Below, in pieces: positions 61,173 through 64,000 of a stretch of 64,000 nucleotides of DNA (position 1 is its first letter; the number at the start of each line of letters is the position of its first letter). The notes below the pieces were generated by a model, which saw only the letters and a program-made list of their open reading frames with translations, was not told where the DNA came from and searched no databases. The DNA comes from UBA2040 sp041674745 (GTDB lineage: Bacteria; Bacteroidota; Bacteroidia; Flavobacteriales_D; Crocinitomicaceae). The DNA lies in contig JBAYVD010000003.1 of assembly GCA_041674745.1 (NCBI GenBank), forward strand, positions 241,330 through 305,329, written 5' to 3'. Made by a program: the position numbers and the translations under genes.

Positions 61173-62216
61173 ATTATTTTTTAATTGTTCGGTAAATTCC
61201 TTGGTTGTCATTCGCGTACCAAGATTTGGATTTATACGTTTTTGTAAATCTAGATTAAAATTAAGAGACTCAATTCCATTGATAGAAGTCATAAGATTTT
61301 TACTGTAAAAGTCATGAATAACAGTCCAAGCATAAAATTGTGCATCTATTGTTTGTGCTCGATTAAATTTAAAAGGTTTATTTCGGATATTATGAGCAAC
61401 TTCATTTCTAAGCTCTTTTACAAGGTAATCATGATATTCAAAGTTTGTTTTACCAGTATTTCGAAATTCCTCATTGTATGGAATCGAAAGTGAGTTTTCC
61501 CACTTTTCAATACGCCTTCTTTCATTTTTGCCAGGTTGACCAAGAATTCCTTCAATAGCTTTAACCGCTTGAATAATTGCAATTTCCAGTCTAGGCAAAG
61601 CGAAGACTTCGTAATGCTTATCGAAGTCATGACTTGGATGCTTTCGAAGATTTGGTGGAGATAATTCACAAGTATGACAGTACCAATGATTTTCTAATGA
61701 AGATAATAAATGCTGCACAGACCAAAAAAACTTTTCGTCTTTTATTAACGAGGCGATTATGTCAGCATTTTCATATAAAAAATTGAGATTAAAAACACTT
61801 CCTCTTTTAATTATTTGATCGACTTCAAATTTGAAAGTGAATTCATCATTTCTGTATCTCTCCAATTCAGCATGAACTAAATCATATGGTTTGAATGTAG
61901 GGTCAAAATCTTTTACCCAATGATAATCAGGATCAATTATATCCTCGAAGTGAGTTGTCAGCGCTCTTGTTTGCTTGAGAATTACAGCAAAGGTTTTCCA
62001 GTAATTTTTGTCATGAACATCAAGATTGACCTTAGAAACTAATTTAGAATATTCGTTATCCGTATGTGTCCAAACAAATATCTGTTCATTTGGTAACTGA
62101 AATATTTCATTTAGTTCACTTAATTCTGGAAAAAAAGAATTGTCAATTTCTACATTAGAAATGATTGCAACATTAAATTCTGAATTAGGAGTATCGATCA
62201 TTCTTTCAGTGTACAT
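61158..62216 (-). CDS. Cassette protein with a HEPN-like motif
   Basis: A 352-residue soluble protein of unknown family. Near residues 275-280 it has RNEVAH in the context KELRNEVAHNIR, a fit to the Rx4-6H motif of HEPN ribonucleases and similar to HEPN domains in abortive-infection proteins (e.g. ApeA-type). Residues 1-180 are mixed and acidic, and a CHTC pair occurs near residue 183. It may act as an RNA-cutting toxin or defence factor; function is inferred. The stop codon lies within site D, so C-terminal residues NNTNTR are specified by the repeat. Confidence 0.55.
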   Translation of the reverse strand: MYTERMIDTPNSEFNVAIISNVEIDNSFFPELSELNEIFQLPNEQIFVWTHTDNEYSKLVSKVNLDVHDKNYWKTFAVILKQTRALTTHFEDIIDPDYHWVKDFDPTFKPYDLVHAELERYRNDEFTFKFEVDQIIKRGSVFNLNFLYENADIIASLIKDEKFFWSVQHLLSSLENHWYCHTCELSPPNLRKHPSHDFDKHYEVFALPRLEIAIIQAVKAIEGILGQPGKNERRRIEKWENSLSIPYNEEFRNTGKTNFEYHDYLVKELRNEVAHNIRNKPFKFNRAQTIDAQFYAWTVIHDFYSKNLMTSINGIESLNFNLDLQKRINPNLGTRMTTKEFTEQLKNNTNTR

Positions 62217-62223
62217 TTTAAGT

Positions 62224-62363
62224 TAATGCTAACGTTTCCGCGCTTGGCGAAGAAGCCGATTTTTAAAATTAGTATTATTTGCGAACCAAAATCTAAAGTT
62301 TTTATGTTAATCGTTGTTCGTTACCAAAATTTCGGCTTTTTTGCTAAGCGTGTGTTACCAGCA
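62224..62363 (-). repeat. attC-like site E
   Basis: Edges TAATGCTAAC and GTTACCAGCA. The arms TTGGCGAAGAAGCCGATTTTTAA and AAAATTTCGGCTTTTTTGCTAAG pair over about 20 bp; about 60 bp in the centre are unpaired or form a second hairpin. Confidence 0.72.
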
Positions 62364-62936
62364 TTGTTTTTTTGATAATCCTAATAATCCAATTACTCCT
62401 CCTAAAAATGGCAATAACCAGATTATTAAAATTTTATTTTTATTTCTTTTCATAATCCCTTTTTTAAATAACCAAAAAGTAATTGCACCAGATAACAATA
62501 AGTGAGTAATAAGCATGGGAAGCATATACTTTTTATACTTATTTATTCTTGGCTTTGATTTATAAGGTATTTTATTCTCAGTTAAATACTGAATTGCTTG
62601 TTCATCATTTTGATATGCAGCTTTTTTAATTAACCTGATTCCCTCATCCTGTTTAAAAATCAAAGGGTCACCTAGATAAATTTTCCCCAAATAAAATTGT
62701 GATGGTGCAAATCCTCTGTTTGCGCTTTTTTTCAATCTTTTAATTGCGTCAATTCGAGCCTGTTCATAATCGGAATTGTATTTTTCACTTTCATACAATA
62801 CAACACCCATTGCATAATCTGAATCAAGAGAATAAGTTGTGACAGTTCCAATTTGTTCTTTTTTGGTAACTTGATCTAAAAGTACTATTGGTGCAATTAT
62901 TAATAAAAGAATAAAAATAAATATTGTAGTTTTCAT
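62355..62936 (-). CDS. Sel1-repeat membrane protein (cassette gene)
   Basis: A 193-residue protein. One N-terminal membrane helix (IFIFILLLIIAPIVLL) is followed by a Sel1-type repeat region (KRLKKSANRGFAPSQFYLGKIYLGDP; GIRLIKKAAYQNDEQAIQYL) and two more helices (MLITHLLLSGAITFWLF; ILIIWLLPFLGGVIGLLG). Sel1 repeats bind partner proteins. The final C-W codons and stop TAA lie in the edge GCTGGTAAC of site E. Confidence 0.6.
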   Translation of the reverse strand: MKTTIFIFILLLIIAPIVLLDQVTKKEQIGTVTTYSLDSDYAMGVVLYESEKYNSDYEQARIDAIKRLKKSANRGFAPSQFYLGKIYLGDPLIFKQDEGIRLIKKAAYQNDEQAIQYLTENKIPYKSKPRINKYKKYMLPMLITHLLLSGAITFWLFKKGIMKRNKNKILIIWLLPFLGGVIGLLGLSKKQCW

Positions 62937-62950
62937 CGAGTGTTTGTCAT

Positions 62951-63036
62951 TGCTGGTAACGGTCCTGCGGTAGGAAAAGTGGCGCTTTCTCTCGAGTTTA
63001 ATCGTGCGCCATTTTTTTTACTGCATGTTATGTGTC
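62951..63036 (-). repeat. attC-like site F
   Basis: Edges TGCTGGTAAC and GTTATGTGTC. The arms TAGGAAAAGTGGCGC and GCGCCATTTTTTTTAC pair with one or two bulges. Left edge pairs with the right edge of site E (10 bp). Confidence 0.72.
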
Positions 63037-63555
63037 TTATTTTTTAATCATTATTTCATTTAATTCATTGTCATAAATCATGACCAAGTGTCGATCCCAA
63101 TTCATGAATTCATCACAAGTAAATTCCAACATATCGTCTTTCCATTCTTTAAATTCAATCATATCCATTTCGATTGGACTTTTGATATGTTCTTTAATTT
63201 CAATATCAGATGTAATTCTTTCAACATTGTAATAGTCAGCAATAATAAAACTACCATCTGGGGCGGTTGTTAAATTATGAAATTGTGGCTGATCTTCTAA
63301 CTTCAGAATATCACCCGTTTTCAAATCTAATTCATAAAGGTAGTCAGAAGTCAGTACCAATACTTTTCCATAAACACCCGAAATTGATACTTTACGTGGT
63401 GTTCCTCTAAATTGACCGCACCAGTCATTAGCATTATCCTCTTTAAATTTTATCCAAGTCCAATTTTGGGAATTCCACGGACTTTCATTGTCGTAAATGC
63501 GTTCCTCGAATTCTCCCGAGTATGGTTGGCTTATTATTTCTGCTTCAATTATCAT
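63037..63555 (-). CDS. Orphan protein, second gene of a two-gene cassette
   Basis: A 172-residue soluble protein with no signal. It has beta-propeller-like repeats (ISGVYGKVLVLTSDYLYELDLKTGDILKLED; TTAPDGSFIIADYYNVERI) and acidic patches. It could be an immunity- or partner-type protein, but no family was recognised. It follows 63575 by 19 nt in the same unit. Confidence 0.6.
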   Translation of the reverse strand: MIIEAEIISQPYSGEFEERIYDNESPWNSQNWTWIKFKEDNANDWCGQFRGTPRKVSISGVYGKVLVLTSDYLYELDLKTGDILKLEDQPQFHNLTTAPDGSFIIADYYNVERITSDIEIKEHIKSPIEMDMIEFKEWKDDMLEFTCDEFMNWDRHLVMIYDNELNEIMIKK

Positions 63556-63574
63556 TTGGGAATGATTGTCTTAC

Positions 63575-63856
63575 TTATTTGAAATATGTTTTATCCATAG
63601 CTTCAATAAGTTCAAAGTACAATTCACCAAGATGTTCCAATTTATCAGAGTCAAACATATTGTTGTACTGGGCGTAATACTCACACCACTTTTTATCTTC
63701 CTTGGTTAACTTGTGGTTATCTTTCAATGCCAACTTTGCCATGTTTATTGTTATATTTATTCTATTGACAATAGGAGGTAGGCTGTTTACCTTATTTTCG
63801 GTATATCCCAGATTGATTAATTCGGTATTTATTTTGTCGATCAAATCTTGAATCAT
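63575..63856 (-). CDS. Orphan protein, first gene of a two-gene cassette
   Basis: A 93-residue helical protein (IQDLIDKINTELINLGYTENKVNSLPPIVNRINITINMAKLAL; DDKLEHLGELYFELIEAMDKTYFK-like pattern). No family was recognised. It is the first gene after the site G core, followed by the 172-residue gene, and both lie between sites F and G. Confidence 0.55.
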   Translation of the reverse strand: MIQDLIDKINTELINLGYTENKVNSLPPIVNRINITINMAKLALKDNHKLTKEDKKWCEYYAQYNNMFDSDKLEHLGELYFELIEAMDKTYFK

Positions 63857-63873
63857 GGTTTGCTCTGGTTAAT

Positions 63874-63956
63874 GACACATAACGTATAGAAGTTTGACTC
63901 GATCAGAAATCTCAAGTTTAAAAGTAAACTGAATGAGTCAAACTTCGTGTTATGTC
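63874..63956 (-). repeat. attC-like site G
   Basis: Edges GACACATAAC and GTTATGTC. The arms GAAGTTTGACTCGATCAG and CTGAATGAGTCAAACTTC pair over 17 of 18. Bases on the left (TATA) are unpaired, as in folded attC. The right edge should belong to the next cassette, which lies beyond the window. Confidence 0.75.
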
Positions 63957-64000
63957 GAGTTATTTTTAAATTAAAGATAGAAAAAATAACGAAGTTGGGC

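Larger units (their letters stand above)
58905..64000 (-). mobile_element. Integron-like gene-cassette array (right end open)
   Basis: Seven attC-like sites (A to G) separate six minus-strand units carrying one or two genes each. The core is GTT(A/G)NNN, with CGTTA as the cut-side pattern. On the + strand each site starts TAACG and ends GTGTTA or close to it. TAAC-to-GTTA lengths fall in two classes, 64-74 and 125-128 nt. At each unit, edge sequences are complementary across the gene: 10 perfect bp in four of six units, 9 of 10 in one, and 6 in the other. That matches R' and R'' of integron cassettes. No intI is visible and the array continues beyond 64000. Confidence 0.72.

Overview
The window is an AT-rich chromosome segment from a member of the Bacteroidota, most likely the order Flavobacteriales. 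The evidence is TAnnTTTG-type -7 promoter boxes, the almost complete absence of Shine-Dalgarno sequences, secreted proteins with type IX secretion (T9SS) sorting tails, and four gliding genes (gldB, gldC, gldD, gldE) in neighbourhoods typical of this order. Genus cannot be settled from the sequence alone. No rRNA, CRISPR array, insertion sequence or prophage was found. One tRNA (Leu, anticodon TAG) is present.

Region by region. 1-8.6 kb: an M48 peptidase fragment, nadE and an outer-membrane barrel on the minus strand, diverging from gldB-gldC-DUF2797-trmB; then a structured intergenic repeat, an OsmC protein, clpX and clpP. 8.6-15.1 kb: a 1547-residue T9SS type B surface protein and an OmpA/TPR lipoprotein. 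15.2-21.9 kb: the replication/repair/gliding block folK-gldD-gldE-ssb-mutY, diverging from an HU gene, a 30-residue COX24-type ribosomal protein, rng and recX. 21.8-32.9 kb: a T9SS propeller protein, a dolichol-type glycosyltransferase with a dihydroorotase-family enzyme, ruvC, membrane glycan genes, a DUF3127 protein with an SSB-like tail, a flavin reductase, tRNA-Leu and trigger factor. 33.1-34.2 kb: two small orphan genes framed by attC-like sites. 34.3-44.4 kb: Crp/Fnr regulator, pirin, YceI, GNAT, an ABC exporter and several small secreted proteins. 44.4-54.3 kb: sppA, a T9SS carboxypeptidase, menA-menC, a flavin oxidoreductase, DUF4442, rhodanese, a DUF368 flippase and aroE. 54.4-58.9 kb: a GNAT gene, a small beta protein, a LuxR-type two-component system and a TudS-like DUF523 protein.

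The most notable region is 58.9-64.0 kb. Every gene or gene pair there lies on the minus strand, and they are separated by seven imperfect inverted repeats that begin TAACg and end GTTA on the + strand. About 6 to 10 bases at the two edges of each gene unit are complementary to each other across the gene. This is the geometry of integron gene cassettes, where R' and R'' of one cassette pair after circularisation. The cargo is a ParDE toxin-antitoxin pair, a HEPN-like protein, Sel1-repeat and other membrane proteins, and orphans. A second, smaller set with the same signature and opposite orientation lies at 33.1-34.2 kb. No integrase gene is in the window and the array runs off the right edge, so it is either a cassette cluster without an integrase or the distal end of a chromosomal integron. 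The core GTT(A/G)NNN is looser than the classical GTTRRRY, so the recombinase may not be a standard IntI.
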